From positions 124,001 to 188,000 of the forward strand of contig NZ_NSFT01000008.1 of assembly GCF_002294725.1 (NCBI RefSeq): DNA of 64,000 bases, read 5' to 3'. Shown in pieces: positions 1 through 9,493 of this stretch. The stretch is from Mesorhizobium sp. WSM4313. Lineage in GTDB: Bacteria; Pseudomonadota; Alphaproteobacteria; Rhizobiales; Rhizobiaceae. The notes below the pieces were generated by a model that saw nothing but the letters and a program-made list of their open reading frames with translations, did no database searches and was not told the DNA's origin. The position numbers and the translations under genes were made by a program. How positions within the stretch are numbered: position 1 is the stretch's first letter; every line of letters starts with the position of its first letter.

Positions 1-59
1 ACGCCGTGCAACCGAACCACCGGCCAAACCGTTATGACGCGAAATCGAGGGGAGACAGC

Positions 60-2351
60 TTGTCCAAAATACTCAATCGGAGCCGGTCGGTCGTGTTAGC
101 CGCCGCTGCGCTTCTGCTGATGCCCGTCGTCGCCTTCGCCGCCGAGAAGACCGGCATGTCCTCGGAAGGCATTTTCGTCGCCGAACTCATCCTGCTCCTT
201 GTCGTCGGTCGTGGCATCGGCGAGGTTCTGGAAATACTGGGCCAGCCGGCGGTGATGGGACAGCTGATCGGCGGCATCCTGCTTGGGCCTTCGCTGCTTG
301 GCTGGGTCTGGCCGGCGGCCGAGCGGCTGGTCTTTGCCGGTGACGCCTCGCAAAAGTCGATGATTAACGCCATCGCCCAGCTCGGCGTGTTGATGCTGCT
401 CCTGCTCACCGGCATGGAAACGGATCTGCGGCTCGTGCGCCGCGTCGGCCGCGCCTGTTTTTCCATTTCGGCGGCCGGCGTGGCGGTGCCCTTCGCGCTC
501 GGCTTCGTCGCCGCCCAGTTCATGCCGACCACGCTGCTTGCCGCAGGCAGCGAACGCATCGTCGCCGGGCTGTTCCTCGGCACCGCGCTCTCCATATCCT
601 CGGTCAAGATCGTCGCCATGGTGGTGCGCGATATGAACTTCATGCGCCGCGACCTCGGCCAGATCATCGTCTCGTCGGCCATCATCGAGGACACGATCGG
701 CTGGGTGATCATCGCCATCACCATCGGCATCGCCACCCAGGGGCGGATCCAGATCGGCAACCTGGCCTTCACGGTTGCCGGCGTCGCCCTCTTCATGGCG
801 TTTTCCTTCACGCTCGGGCGCCGCATCGTCTTCGACGCCATCCGCTGGACCAACGACACTTTCCGCTCCGAATATGCGGTCGTCACCGTCATCCTCGCCA
901 TCATGGGCGCCATGGCCTTGATCACCGATCTGATCGGCGTGCACACCGTGCTCGGCGCCTTCGTCGCAGGCATCTTGGTCGGCGAGTCGCCAATCCTGTC
1001 GCGCCACATCGAAGGGCAGCTGCGTGGCATCATCACCGCCCTTTTCATGCCGGTGTTTTTCGGCGTCGCCGGACTATCCGCAGACCTCACTGTGCTTCTC
1101 GATCCTCAGCTTGCGCTGCTGACGGTGGCGCTGGTCATCATCGCCAGCATCGGCAAGTTCGGCGGCGCCTTCATCGGCGCCGAGTTCGCCGGCATGAGCC
1201 GCGCCGAGGGCGTCGCGGTGGGCTGCGGCATGAATGCGCGCGGTTCCACGGAGGTCATCGTCGCCTCGATCGGCCTGTCGATGGGCGTGCTGTCGCACAA
1301 CCTCTTCACCATGATCGTCACCATGGCGGTCATCACCACCTTGGCCATGCCGCCGACATTGCGCTGGGCGCTGCGCCGCCTGCCGATGGGCGAGGGCGAG
1401 CAGAAAAGACTGGAGCGCGAGGAGATCGACCAGCGCGGATTCGTCGCCAATCTGGAGCGACTGCTGGTTGTGGTCGACGAGGGCGTCGTCGGACGCTTCG
1501 CCGCCTATCTCGCCGGCGTCATCGGCGCCGGCAAGCCGACGACGGTGCTGCATTCGAGCGGCGAGACCGATGCCGAGCCGACCGAAGGGTTGCATCTGGA
1601 GGAAATCGAGAAAGGCGCCGAAGACAGCCGTGAGGCGGCGAAGCAAGGTGACGAGACGCCGGTGCGCGAAGCCCCGGTCACCCGCCGCCAGCATGAGGAG
1701 CTCTCGGCCGAGGCTGTCACCAAGGAGGCGCGCAAGGGCTACGGCATGCTGCTCGTCGGCCTCGGCCGCGCGGTTACTTCCAAGGGGGCCTTCTCGCATC
1801 GGCTGAACGAGGTCGCCGGCGCTTTCGACGGGCCGCTCTGCCTGGTGTTGAAGCCGGCTACCGCCGGCCGCCAGATGCCTCGGCTCGGCCCGCGATCGGG
1901 CAAGATACTGGTGCCGGTCAACGGCACGGCCGTTGCCCGGCGCGGCGCCGAGTTGGCTTTGGCCGTCGCCGCCGTCACCGGCGCGCCCGTCAAGACGCTC
2001 TATGTCGCACGGGCCGGCCGCGACGAGCTGCGCGACACCGTCTCACACCGCCGCAGGGAAGCCGTGCTGAAGGACATCGTCGCGCTTGCCGACCGCTACG
2101 GCGTCGAGATCGAGACGGCGATCCGCAGCAGAGCCGCCGCCGCCGACGCCATTGCCCGCCAGGCCGGCCGCAATGTGGCGTTGATCGTCATGGGCGTGGC
2201 GCGGCGCCAGGGCGAGGAGCTGATCTTCGGCGAGACGACGACGGCCGTCCTGCGGCGCAGCCCATGCCCAGTGGTGCTGATCTCCGACGAGCGGGTAAAG
2301 CGCGACGAGAGCGACCGCGAGGCGGTACGCACGGGCACGGGGACCGGATGA
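60..2351 (+). CDS. CPA2-family cation/proton antiporter (Kef-type) with C-terminal UspA-like domain
   Basis: Integral inner-membrane monovalent cation/H+ exchanger. The N-terminus is a signal-like hydrophobic stretch ending VVAFAA. About a dozen hydrophobic segments follow (roughly residues 35-440), including the CPA2-typical GQPAVMGQLIGGILLGPSLLG and GVHTVLGAFVAG segments. A hydrophilic linker leads to a C-terminal UspA/nucleotide-binding-like region (about residues 610-750, with GKILVPVNGT and a PCPVVLIS ending typical of Usp folds), which may sense nucleotides. A TTG at 60 sits 5 bases after GGGGAG and is my preferred start; a GTG at 6 is an in-frame alternative and the true start could lie upstream of the window. 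The substrate ion (K+ or Na+) cannot be told from sequence. Confidence 0.85.
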   Translation: MSKILNRSRSVVLAAAALLLMPVVAFAAEKTGMSSEGIFVAELILLLVVGRGIGEVLEILGQPAVMGQLIGGILLGPSLLGWVWPAAERLVFAGDASQKSMINAIAQLGVLMLLLLTGMETDLRLVRRVGRACFSISAAGVAVPFALGFVAAQFMPTTLLAAGSERIVAGLFLGTALSISSVKIVAMVVRDMNFMRRDLGQIIVSSAIIEDTIGWVIIAITIGIATQGRIQIGNLAFTVAGVALFMAFSFTLGRRIVFDAIRWTNDTFRSEYAVVTVILAIMGAMALITDLIGVHTVLGAFVAGILVGESPILSRHIEGQLRGIITALFMPVFFGVAGLSADLTVLLDPQLALLTVALVIIASIGKFGGAFIGAEFAGMSRAEGVAVGCGMNARGSTEVIVASIGLSMGVLSHNLFTMIVTMAVITTLAMPPTLRWALRRLPMGEGEQKRLEREEIDQRGFVANLERLLVVVDEGVVGRFAAYLAGVIGAGKPTTVLHSSGETDAEPTEGLHLEEIEKGAEDSREAAKQGDETPVREAPVTRRQHEELSAEAVTKEARKGYGMLLVGLGRAVTSKGAFSHRLNEVAGAFDGPLCLVLKPATAGRQMPRLGPRSGKILVPVNGTAVARRGAELALAVAAVTGAPVKTLYVARAGRDELRDTVSHRRREAVLKDIVALADRYGVEIETAIRSRAAAADAIARQAGRNVALIVMGVARRQGEELIFGETTTAVLRRSPCPVVLISDERVKRDESDREAVRTGTGTG

Positions 2352-2364
2352 GAGGACTGGCTAA

Positions 2365-2385
2365 TCTCCCCCACAAGGGGGGAGA
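2365..2385. terminator. Hairpin between convergent genes (short mosaic-repeat fragment)
   Basis: TCTCCCCC and GGGGGGAGA are separated by ACAA in the 47-base gap between the convergent antiporter and MFS genes. There is no U-tract, so it may be a repeat fragment that acts as a 3' end stabiliser rather than a classic terminator. The same core recurs in other gaps of this window. Confidence 0.4.
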
Positions 2386-2398
2386 CCATCAGCAGTTC

Positions 2399-3607
2399 TC
2401 AAGCCATCTGCAGTTTCTGCCGGCTCGGCTGCGGCGGGAAGGCGATCGCGATACCGGCGGCGCCCAGCCCAATCAGCGCCGAGCCGATGAACAGCCAGCG
2501 ATAGCTGGCAGTGGCGTCGTAGATCATGCCGCCGGCGAGCGGCCCGAGCGACATGCCGAGGCTGGAGAGCATCGTGGCCGCGCCGAGGACGGTGCCGATG
2601 ATGCGCAGGCCGAAATATTCGCGCGCCAGCACCGCGTAAAGCGGCATCACGCCGCCATAGGTGGCGCCGAAGATGACGGCCAGAAGGTAAAACTGCTCGA
2701 GCTGGCCGACGGTGAGATAGGCTGCGATCACCAGGCCTTGGATAGCAAGCCCGGCGACCAGCACAGGCTTGACGCCCAGCCGGTCGCCGAGCACGCCGTA
2801 GAGCACGCGCCCGCCAAGGCCGGCCAGCCCCTCGACGCTATAGATCGTCACGGCCGCCATCGGCGCCACACCGCAGGACATGGCATAGCTCACCATGTGG
2901 AAGATCGGGCCCGAATGCGCCGCGCAGCAGGCGAAGAAGGTGAGGCCCAGCACGATGAATTGCGGCGAGCGCAGCGCCTGGCCGACGCTCATGTCGGGAT
3001 CGTCGGTGACGGGCGCCGGCGTGCCGTCGCTGGCTGCGACCGCCGCCGGTGGCTGGCGCACCAGCAAGACGGCGGGCAACAAGAGCACCCAGGCCATGAC
3101 GCCGATGTCGAACATGGCGGTGCGCCAGTCATAGGCCGTGATCAGCCAGCGGGCGAAGGGCGAGATCGTCATCGGCGCCACGCCCATGCCGGCCGAGACT
3201 AGTGAGACGGCAAGGCTTCGGTTGGTGTCGAACCAGGCGGTGGTGAGCGCGATCATCGGCGCGAAGAAGGCGCTGGCCGCCAGCCCGACGATGACACCGT
3301 AGCTGAGCTGGAAGACCAGCAGCGAGGTCGCCCGGCTCGCCACCACCAGCGACAGTCCAAGCAGCACCGCGCCCGCAAGCACCACGGGCCTGGCGCCGAC
3401 CCGGTCATAGATCGCGCCCCAGGCGAAGCCGCCGAGGCCCATCACCAGGAAATTCAAGGTCATGGCGCTGGAGATGCCGGTGCGCGACCAGTTCGTGTCG
3501 AGCGACATCGGCTCCAGAAAGATTGCCAGCGAAAACATAGCGCCGAGCGCCACGCAGGTCATCAGCGCGCCGGCCGCGACGATGACCCAACGATAGGAAT
3601 GGTTCAT
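2399..3607 (-). CDS. MFS transporter (monocarboxylate/oxalate-formate antiporter-like)
   Basis: Twelve-segment major facilitator, 402 residues from the chosen start. The loop after TM2 has the MFS signature form (GAIYDRVGARPVV), and the two halves are joined by a hydrophilic linker near residue 200. The overall pattern resembles the OxlT/MCT branch (COG2223-like) that moves small organic acids; the substrate is unknown. The ATG at 3607 is chosen because GGAG lies 6 bases upstream; longer in-frame starts up to 3664 lack such a site. It is convergent with the upstream antiporter and divergent from the VOC gene across a T-rich gap (3608-3868). Confidence 0.85.
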   Translation of the reverse strand: MNHSYRWVIVAAGALMTCVALGAMFSLAIFLEPMSLDTNWSRTGISSAMTLNFLVMGLGGFAWGAIYDRVGARPVVLAGAVLLGLSLVVASRATSLLVFQLSYGVIVGLAASAFFAPMIALTTAWFDTNRSLAVSLVSAGMGVAPMTISPFARWLITAYDWRTAMFDIGVMAWVLLLPAVLLVRQPPAAVAASDGTPAPVTDDPDMSVGQALRSPQFIVLGLTFFACCAAHSGPIFHMVSYAMSCGVAPMAAVTIYSVEGLAGLGGRVLYGVLGDRLGVKPVLVAGLAIQGLVIAAYLTVGQLEQFYLLAVIFGATYGGVMPLYAVLAREYFGLRIIGTVLGAATMLSSLGMSLGPLAGGMIYDATASYRWLFIGSALIGLGAAGIAIAFPPQPSRQKLQMA

Positions 3608-3868
3608 GGTTTTCTCCATGCCGTAAGGCATCCTGTTTGATGCGGCACGGTTTTTCCAGTCCACCGGGCCGCTTGCGTCCGAAGGACGCCGGAGCGGGAG
3701 CCGATCCTACAATCTGGTTGCATTTTTTATCCGGATTTTTTTTTGAGGGCCGATTTCGTTGTCCCAGGCGCTGTCCCGCGAGTGGCTGAAGTGTCAGCAG
3801 CCGGCAGTACCCCTCATTGACCGCACACCCGTCCCATCTAGATTTACCCTCTCAACCAGGAGCATCCC

Positions 3869-4288
3869 ATGGAACTCTATCGCGGCCGGCTCATCGATCA
3901 CCTTCACCTGGTGGTGCGCGACATCGAGGCCAGCCGGCGTTTCTACAGCAGCCTATTCGAAGTGCTGGGCATCCCCATCGGCGGTGGCGCTGAGGACCAT
4001 TTCTGGGCTGACGAGCTGTTCGTCTCGACCCCCGACAGCCGTTCCGCCCAAGGCGTGCTCACCGGCCGTCACCATCTCGCCTTCCAGGCGAAGGACCGCG
4101 CCATGGTCGACGCCTTCTACCAGGCCGGGCTCGCCGCCGGCGGCAAGGACAATGGCGCGCCGGGCGAGCGCCCCTACCACCCCGGCTACTATGCCTGCTT
4201 CCTGCTCGATCCCGACGGCAACAACATCGAGGCGGTGTTTCATGGGCCGGCGAAGCGGAACGCGGATGCGGTGGTGGTGAGTTTCTGA
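3869..4288 (+). CDS. VOC-superfamily protein (glyoxalase/bleomycin resistance/dioxygenase fold)
   Basis: A 139-residue single-domain protein with the paired beta-alpha-beta-beta-beta fold pattern. Likely metal ligands are His in IDHLHLVV (about residue 12), His in GRHHLAF (about 67) and Glu in NNIEAVFHG (about 125), as in metal-dependent VOC enzymes. The DPDGNNIE motif near the C-terminus is characteristic of the family. The start is supported by AGGAG 6 bases upstream. The substrate cannot be inferred; candidates in this superfamily include lactoylglutathione lyases, ring-cleavage dioxygenases and thiol transferases. Confidence 0.85.
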   Translation: MELYRGRLIDHLHLVVRDIEASRRFYSSLFEVLGIPIGGGAEDHFWADELFVSTPDSRSAQGVLTGRHHLAFQAKDRAMVDAFYQAGLAAGGKDNGAPGERPYHPGYYACFLLDPDGNNIEAVFHGPAKRNADAVVVSF

Positions 4289-4291
4289 GGC

Positions 4292-4543
4292 CTATCGGCG
4301 CCAGAACGGTTTAGCGAGCTCCTCCCGCACCTCGTCCATGGTCAGACCGACATCGCCGATCAGATATGGCGTATAGCGCGCCTTGAGCGCCAGCTCCTCG
4401 CGGAAGCAGGCTCGTTCGTGCCACACGGCTAAAAGGCCCAACACCCCGGGATGACGCGTCAAGCTTTCTCCGGCCGGCGGGTCGCGGAGGTCGAGCTGCA
4501 CGGCGCCGTAAAAATCGGAAATCGTGTTCAATATGGGTTTCAT
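4292..4543 (-). CDS. DUF1127 (YjiS-like) small protein
   Basis: An 83-residue protein whose last 40 residues match the DUF1127 pattern: a basic/hydrophobic helix, then a tract ending DVGLTMDEVREELAKPFWRR. DUF1127 proteins in alphaproteobacteria are small and abundant; some act in RNA turnover or in phosphate and carbon regulation, but this copy's role is not known. The N-terminal half is longer than in the minimal 45-50 residue forms. GAGGAG lies 6 bases before the ATG. It is convergent with the VOC gene, 3 bases apart. Confidence 0.8.
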   Translation of the reverse strand: MKPILNTISDFYGAVQLDLRDPPAGESLTRHPGVLGLLAVWHERACFREELALKARYTPYLIGDVGLTMDEVREELAKPFWRR

Positions 4544-4710
4544 CGTTGGCTCCTCGGAAGAACGGCCCTCATCGAGGGCACGCCGGGAGCCTGAACCGCC
4601 ACGCTCGGTCGATCCATCGGCTGCATGCAGTGTTTTGGGTCCTGCATTTGTAGTATTTTGCGGGGGGCGGGGCGTTGATAATGTCGCCGTCCGCGGGGCA
4701 GGGAATTGAG

Positions 4711-6153
4711 ATGAATCACGACGCTGCGTCCATACCGGCCGCGCTTTCAGCGCGCCAGCCTGTGCCGGCCTTGTCCGAGCGCGAGCGTGCGGTGGCGGAA
4801 AGGTTCGCGGCTGGCCTGACCTATCGCGAGATCGGCGAGGCGCTGTTCATCGCGCCATCCACCGTGCGCACCCATCTCGCCGCGATCTACGAAAAGCTCG
4901 GCGTTCGCAGCAAGATCGCGCTTGCCATGCATATCAACCCCGTCACAGCCATGCCGGCCGTGCCCGACACTTCGCCGGTCCTTGCGATATTTCCCATCGA
5001 ATGCCTGAGCGCCGACGAGCAATGGCGCCGCTTTGCTCGCGGGCTGTCATCCGACATCACCATCGACCTTGCGCGCTACGCGGATCTGCCGGTCATTGCC
5101 TTCCACACCATGAAGGCGCTGGGCAGCAAGCCGGCCGATTTCACTGCCGACGGCAAGGCCCTGGGCGCGGCCTATCTTCTGTCCGGTCAGTTGCGCGCCG
5201 ACACCCAGCGAGTGCGGCTCACGATGGAGCTGGCCGATACGCGAACCGGCGTCAGCCTGTGGAGCGAACGCTTCGACCGGCCCGTCGAGGACATCTTCGC
5301 GCTGCAGGACAGCTTGACCGAAAGCGTGATCAACGTGCTTGCCGGCTGTTTCGGAGCGATCGCCACGGTCGGCCGCAATGCAATCCTTCGCAAGCCGCCG
5401 GCCAGCCTGCGTGCCTATGACTGCTATCTGCTGGGCGTCGAGCAGCACAACACCTTCAGCCGCAGCGGCAACAGAGAAGCCATCAGGCTGTTTTCACGCG
5501 CGCTCGAACTTGACCCGACCCTGGTCAAGGCCTGGACCGAACTTGCCTACGCCTATTCGATCGAGGCATGCAACGGCTTCGGAGACAATCTGAGCGCCTC
5601 GATCGCCAAATGGCGCTGGGCGGCCGAGAATGCGCTGCGGCTCGATCCGAGCGACAGCACTGCGCACAACTGCTTCGGCGACCTCATGGGTTGCCTGGGC
5701 GATTTGGAGGCAGCTGAAAGGGCGCACCGGCGCGCCTTCGAATGCGGTTCCAACCATGCCGACACGCTGGCGCTGCTTGCCGGCAGCAAGGCGCTGGTCG
5801 CCGGCGATCCGGCGGAAGCCATCCCGCTCATCGAGCGCGCCATGCGACTCAACCCGCTTGCCCCGCCCTGGTATTTCGGCATGCAGGGGCGCGTCCTGTT
5901 CACGGCCGGCAGGCACCGGGAAGCCATAGCCGCGCTGCGACGGAGCACGCCGGATTCGCCGCACGTGCTGATCTTCCTGATGCTTGCCCACGCAACACTA
6001 GGCGAAGCTCGCGAGGCCGCAGCCATCGCGGACCGTCTGCGCACCGAATTCCCCAGCTTCTCGGTCGAGGGCTTCATCTCTGGCTATCCGGTCAGCAATC
6101 CGGGCGCCGCGCGAGCCATCCGCGAAGCAGCGAAGTTGGTGCCGCTCTGCTAG
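4711..6153 (+). CDS. LuxR-type HTH regulator fused to TolB/cyclase-associated and TPR domains
   Basis: The N-terminal region (about residues 20-75) is a LuxR/GerE helix-turn-helix: LSERERAVAERFAAGLTYRE followed by the STVRTHLAAIYEKLGV recognition helix. The middle region (about 90-220) has the FPIECLS...FARGLSSDITIDLARYADLPVI pattern seen in CadC-like and adenylate-cyclase-linked regulators (TolB N-terminal-like), including the LSGQLRADTQRVRLTMELAD segment. The rest is helical repeats of TPR type. No receiver domain and no membrane segment are visible, so it is probably cytoplasmic and ligand- or protein-controlled. The ATG at 4711 has AGGGA about 7 bases upstream. No obvious target operon is coupled to it. 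Confidence 0.8.
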   Translation: MNHDAASIPAALSARQPVPALSERERAVAERFAAGLTYREIGEALFIAPSTVRTHLAAIYEKLGVRSKIALAMHINPVTAMPAVPDTSPVLAIFPIECLSADEQWRRFARGLSSDITIDLARYADLPVIAFHTMKALGSKPADFTADGKALGAAYLLSGQLRADTQRVRLTMELADTRTGVSLWSERFDRPVEDIFALQDSLTESVINVLAGCFGAIATVGRNAILRKPPASLRAYDCYLLGVEQHNTFSRSGNREAIRLFSRALELDPTLVKAWTELAYAYSIEACNGFGDNLSASIAKWRWAAENALRLDPSDSTAHNCFGDLMGCLGDLEAAERAHRRAFECGSNHADTLALLAGSKALVAGDPAEAIPLIERAMRLNPLAPPWYFGMQGRVLFTAGRHREAIAALRRSTPDSPHVLIFLMLAHATLGEAREAAAIADRLRTEFPSFSVEGFISGYPVSNPGAARAIREAAKLVPLC

Positions 6154-6198
6154 CCCCGGTCACAAGCCCGACGCCACGTGCCAGGCGCTGATGCACGT

Positions 6199-7092
6199 CT
6201 ATTCCTTCACCGCGCCCGTCATCGATGAAACATAGTGCTCGACGAAGAAGGAATAGAGCACCACCACCGGCAGCGAGCCGATCAGCGCGCCGGCCATGAG
6301 CGCGCCCCATTCATAGACGTCGGAGCGAACGAGTTCGGTGAGCACGCCGACCGGCACCGTCTTCTTCTCCGAAGACTGGATGAAGGTCAGCGCATAGATG
6401 AACTCATTCCAGGACAAGGTAAAAGCGAAGATGCCGGCCGAGATCAGGCCGGGCACCGACAGCGGCAGCACGATCTTGGTGAGGATCTGCCAGCGGCTTG
6501 CGCCGTCGATGAGCGCGCATTCCTCCAACTCGAAGGGAATCGAGCGGAAGTAGCCCATCAGAAGCCAGGTGCAGAACGGGATGAGGAAGGTCGGATAGGT
6601 GAGGATCAGCGCGAACGGCGTGTCGTAAAGACCGAGATTGAACACCATCACCGATAGCGGAATGAACAAGATAGAGGGCGGCACGAGATAGGCGAGGAAG
6701 ACGGCAAGGCCAACCTGCCGCGCGCCCGAAAACCTCAGCCGCTCGATCGCATAGGCAGCTAGCACTGCAGCCGCCAGCGACAGGAAAGTAGCGGCGGTCG
6801 AAATGATAATCGTATTGAGCAACCAACCTGGATAGGAAGTCTCCAAGAGCAAATAACGTATGTGTTCCAGCGTCGGATGAACGACCCAGAACGGATTGTA
6901 GTTCACATAGTCGGTCATCTCGATATTGGGCTTAACCGCCGTGATCGTCATCCAGTAGAAGGGGAACAGGAGAACGATCAGAAACACCAGCAGCGGCAGG
7001 TAGACCGTCACCACCCGTCGCGGAAGGCTTTGCAGGTAGCCCATGCCGCCTTCGTCGGTCTCCAGGCGCTCGACTTCCTTGATCGCGGCCAT
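6199..7092 (-). CDS. Carbohydrate ABC transporter permease, MalG type
   Basis: Inner-membrane permease with six hydrophobic segments and the EAA loop (ECALIDGASRWQILTKIVLP, about residues 185-205) that docks on the ATPase. It belongs to the MalG/UgpE half of CUT1 sugar importers. It is the last gene of a four-gene minus-strand operon and its ATG follows the preceding permease stop after one base, so translation is probably coupled. The substrate is most likely a sugar, polyol or glycerol-phosphate-like compound. Confidence 0.9.
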   Translation of the reverse strand: MAAIKEVERLETDEGGMGYLQSLPRRVVTVYLPLLVFLIVLLFPFYWMTITAVKPNIEMTDYVNYNPFWVVHPTLEHIRYLLLETSYPGWLLNTIIISTAATFLSLAAAVLAAYAIERLRFSGARQVGLAVFLAYLVPPSILFIPLSVMVFNLGLYDTPFALILTYPTFLIPFCTWLLMGYFRSIPFELEECALIDGASRWQILTKIVLPLSVPGLISAGIFAFTLSWNEFIYALTFIQSSEKKTVPVGVLTELVRSDVYEWGALMAGALIGSLPVVVLYSFFVEHYVSSMTGAVKE

Positions 7093-7093
7093 G

Positions 7094-8032
7094 TCAGTCT
7101 CCGCCGCCTTGCTGCCATCTGCGCCGTTGCAGCCCGAAATAGCTGAACAGGATCGCGGCCAGCAGGAAGGGAATCATGGCGACCGCGATTGCCGCGCCTT
7201 CGCCCAGTTGGCCGCCCGCAATACCGCGCTGGAAGGACAATGTCGCCATCAGATGCGTGGCGTTCACCGGCCCGCCGCGGGTCAGCACATAGATCAGCTG
7301 GAAATCGGTGAAGGTGAACAGGACCGAAAACGTCATCGTGATGGCTATGATCGGCGTCAGCAACGGCAGGGTCACGTAGCGGAACAGCTGCCACCGGCTG
7401 GCGCCGTCGAGCGTAGCGGCCTCGTAGAGCGATTGCGGAATGGTCTGCAGTCCGGCAAGCAGCGTGATGGCGACGAAGGGAATGCCGCGCCACACATTGG
7501 CCGCGATGACCGAGGCGCGCGCATTGGTCGGGTCACCGAGAAAATTGATGCGGTGGTCGATCAGGCCCATCTGCTGCAACGCCCAGGACAGGATCGAAAA
7601 CTGCGAGTCGTAGATCCACCAGAAGGCAATGGCCGACAGCACCGTCGGTACGACCCAGGGCAGCAGCACGACGGCGCGGAAGAACGACTTAAAGGGCAGC
7701 TTCTCGTTGAGGATGAGAGCCAGCCAGAGGCCGAGCACGAATTTTAGGATCGAAGCGCTGACCGTGTAGAGCAGCGTGTTGAATACCGAGAGCCAGAAGA
7801 CGCTGTCGCTCCACAGATATTCGTAGTTCTCGACGCCGATGAAGATGCCCGGCCGGCCGATGCGCGTGTCGGTGAAGCCGAGCCAGACACCGAGCCCGAG
7901 CGGATAGGTGAGAAAGACCAGGAGCAGCGCCGCCGCCGGCAGCATGAAGCCGAAGCCGAGAGCGTTCCTGCTCTCGGCGAGCCTCGAACGGATCGACGGG
8001 CGCGTCTGAACGGCAACGGACGGCACGGCCAT
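7094..8032 (-). CDS. Carbohydrate ABC transporter permease, MalF type
   Basis: Six-segment permease of the MalF/UgpA class, 312 residues, with the EAA motif YEAATLDGASRWQLFRYVTL (about residues 215-235). It pairs with the MalG-type permease directly downstream to form the translocation pore. A hydrophilic N-terminal extension of about 25 residues precedes the first segment. It lies 98 bases downstream of the binding-protein gene in the same operon. Confidence 0.9.
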   Translation of the reverse strand: MAVPSVAVQTRPSIRSRLAESRNALGFGFMLPAAALLLVFLTYPLGLGVWLGFTDTRIGRPGIFIGVENYEYLWSDSVFWLSVFNTLLYTVSASILKFVLGLWLALILNEKLPFKSFFRAVVLLPWVVPTVLSAIAFWWIYDSQFSILSWALQQMGLIDHRINFLGDPTNARASVIAANVWRGIPFVAITLLAGLQTIPQSLYEAATLDGASRWQLFRYVTLPLLTPIIAITMTFSVLFTFTDFQLIYVLTRGGPVNATHLMATLSFQRGIAGGQLGEGAAIAVAMIPFLLAAILFSYFGLQRRRWQQGGGD

Positions 8033-8130
8033 GGCGCGGGCTCCTTCTTATGCGGGTGGAACTGTGGCTGACCGCGCTTGGCTCGAGTAAGCCGCAAAGC
8101 GCGGTCATCCTGCTTCAAACTGCGCCAGGA

Positions 8131-9456
8131 TCAGACGCGGTAGTAGCGATTGGCGCGTTTTTCGGCCTCCTCCATCGCTTCCTGCGGCGTCGCCTGGCCC
8201 GTCACCGCCTTGGCGAACATGTCCACCAGTACGTAGTCAGCCATTGTCGCGGCGGATGCATAGCCGAGCGGCCCGGCATAGCCGTTGGGGCGCAGCGTCG
8301 CCGAGGCTTTCGCGTAGGCTGCATTGTTAGGATCGGCCTTCCAAACCGGGTTGTTGTCGAAGGCTTTCAGCGTTTGGCAGCAATAGCCTGCCGACGAGGT
8401 GATCCAGTCGGACATTTGCGGGTCCTCAAACATGAACTGCAGATAGGCTTTGGCGGCATTGGGGTAGGGCGTGTAATTGAAGATGACGGCCGTGGTCACC
8501 TGGAAAAGCTCGACCGATTTCCCTACCGGACCGATCGGCATGTTGGTCGTGCGGATGTCCTTGGCGATCTCGGCCAGCTTCGGGTCCTTGTCCTTGTTGA
8601 TCTTTGCTGTGTTGTAGGCCGAGATGCCGTTGGCGATCACGCTCACTTCCCCGGCCAGGAATGCGCGGTTGTTGTTGACGTCGAGCCAGCTTTCGGTGCC
8701 GGGGATGAAGGTCTTGTAGAGCTCCTGCGCATACTGGATCGCCTTGAGCGTCTCCGGACTGTTGATCGTCACCTTGCCGGCTTCGTCGACCATCTGGCCG
8801 CCGTGGCTCCACAGCAGCCAATGCGCGTAATTGTTGCCGTCGCCGACGCCGTGGCCATGGGTGAAGCCGGCGGGATGGCCTTTCGCCTTCAATGCCTTGC
8901 AAAGTTCCAGGAAACTGGCCGTGTCCTTTGGGAATTCGGAGAAGCCTGCCTCCTTGACCCAGCTTTCGCGGTAGACGATGGCGTTGCCGATGGTGGCCAG
9001 CGGCAAGCCGATGAACTTGCCCTCGCGCGTCGCATATTGTTTCGGGCCGTCGTACCAGCCGCCATACTTCTTGCCGAGATGATCACCCAGTTCCGTCACA
9101 TCGAGCAGCTTGTCGGGATACTGGTGCGGGTCATCGAACCAGACGAACATCAGGTCGGGGCCGGAGCCGACATTGGCGGCGACCGCCGCCTTGGGACGGA
9201 TGTCTTCCCAGCTTTCCTTGTCGACGCGCACCTCCACGCCCGTCGCCTCGGTGAACCGCTTGGTATTCTTCAGCCACTGGTCCTCGTCGCCCTGCACGAA
9301 GGGCGACCAGCGCAGCAGCCTGAGCTTGGCGCCTTCCTCGGGCTTGTAGGTCACGCCTTCCTGGGCGAAAGCGCTCGAGCCGACGAAGCGGCTGCCCAGG
9401 GCTCCGGCCGCCGCGGCTGCGGTCGTGCGGATTACATCGCGTCTGGTGAACTTCAT
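8131..9456 (-). CDS. Periplasmic sugar-binding protein of an ABC importer (family 1 SBP)
   Basis: Extracellular solute-binding protein of the maltose-binding class, 441 residues from the chosen start. The N-terminus TRRDVIRTTAAAAAGALG followed by SSAFAQEG is a twin-arginine (Tat) type signal with an AxA cleavage site, so export in folded form is likely. The ATG at 9456 has a perfect AGGAGG upstream, which excludes the longer in-frame extension. The gene sits between the ATPase and the permeases, the usual place for the ligand-recognising subunit. The ligand is not identifiable from sequence alone. Confidence 0.9.
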   Translation of the reverse strand: MKFTRRDVIRTTAAAAAGALGSRFVGSSAFAQEGVTYKPEEGAKLRLLRWSPFVQGDEDQWLKNTKRFTEATGVEVRVDKESWEDIRPKAAVAANVGSGPDLMFVWFDDPHQYPDKLLDVTELGDHLGKKYGGWYDGPKQYATREGKFIGLPLATIGNAIVYRESWVKEAGFSEFPKDTASFLELCKALKAKGHPAGFTHGHGVGDGNNYAHWLLWSHGGQMVDEAGKVTINSPETLKAIQYAQELYKTFIPGTESWLDVNNNRAFLAGEVSVIANGISAYNTAKINKDKDPKLAEIAKDIRTTNMPIGPVGKSVELFQVTTAVIFNYTPYPNAAKAYLQFMFEDPQMSDWITSSAGYCCQTLKAFDNNPVWKADPNNAAYAKASATLRPNGYAGPLGYASAATMADYVLVDMFAKAVTGQATPQEAMEEAEKRANRYYRV

Positions 9457-9493
9457 ACTCGTTTCCTCCTGTTGCTCTGTCGTTGCCTGGTTT

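Noticed and set aside
2264..3202. A 312-residue plus-strand open frame
   Set aside because: It is antisense to the MFS transporter and compositionally biased (His/Arg/Gly/Ala).
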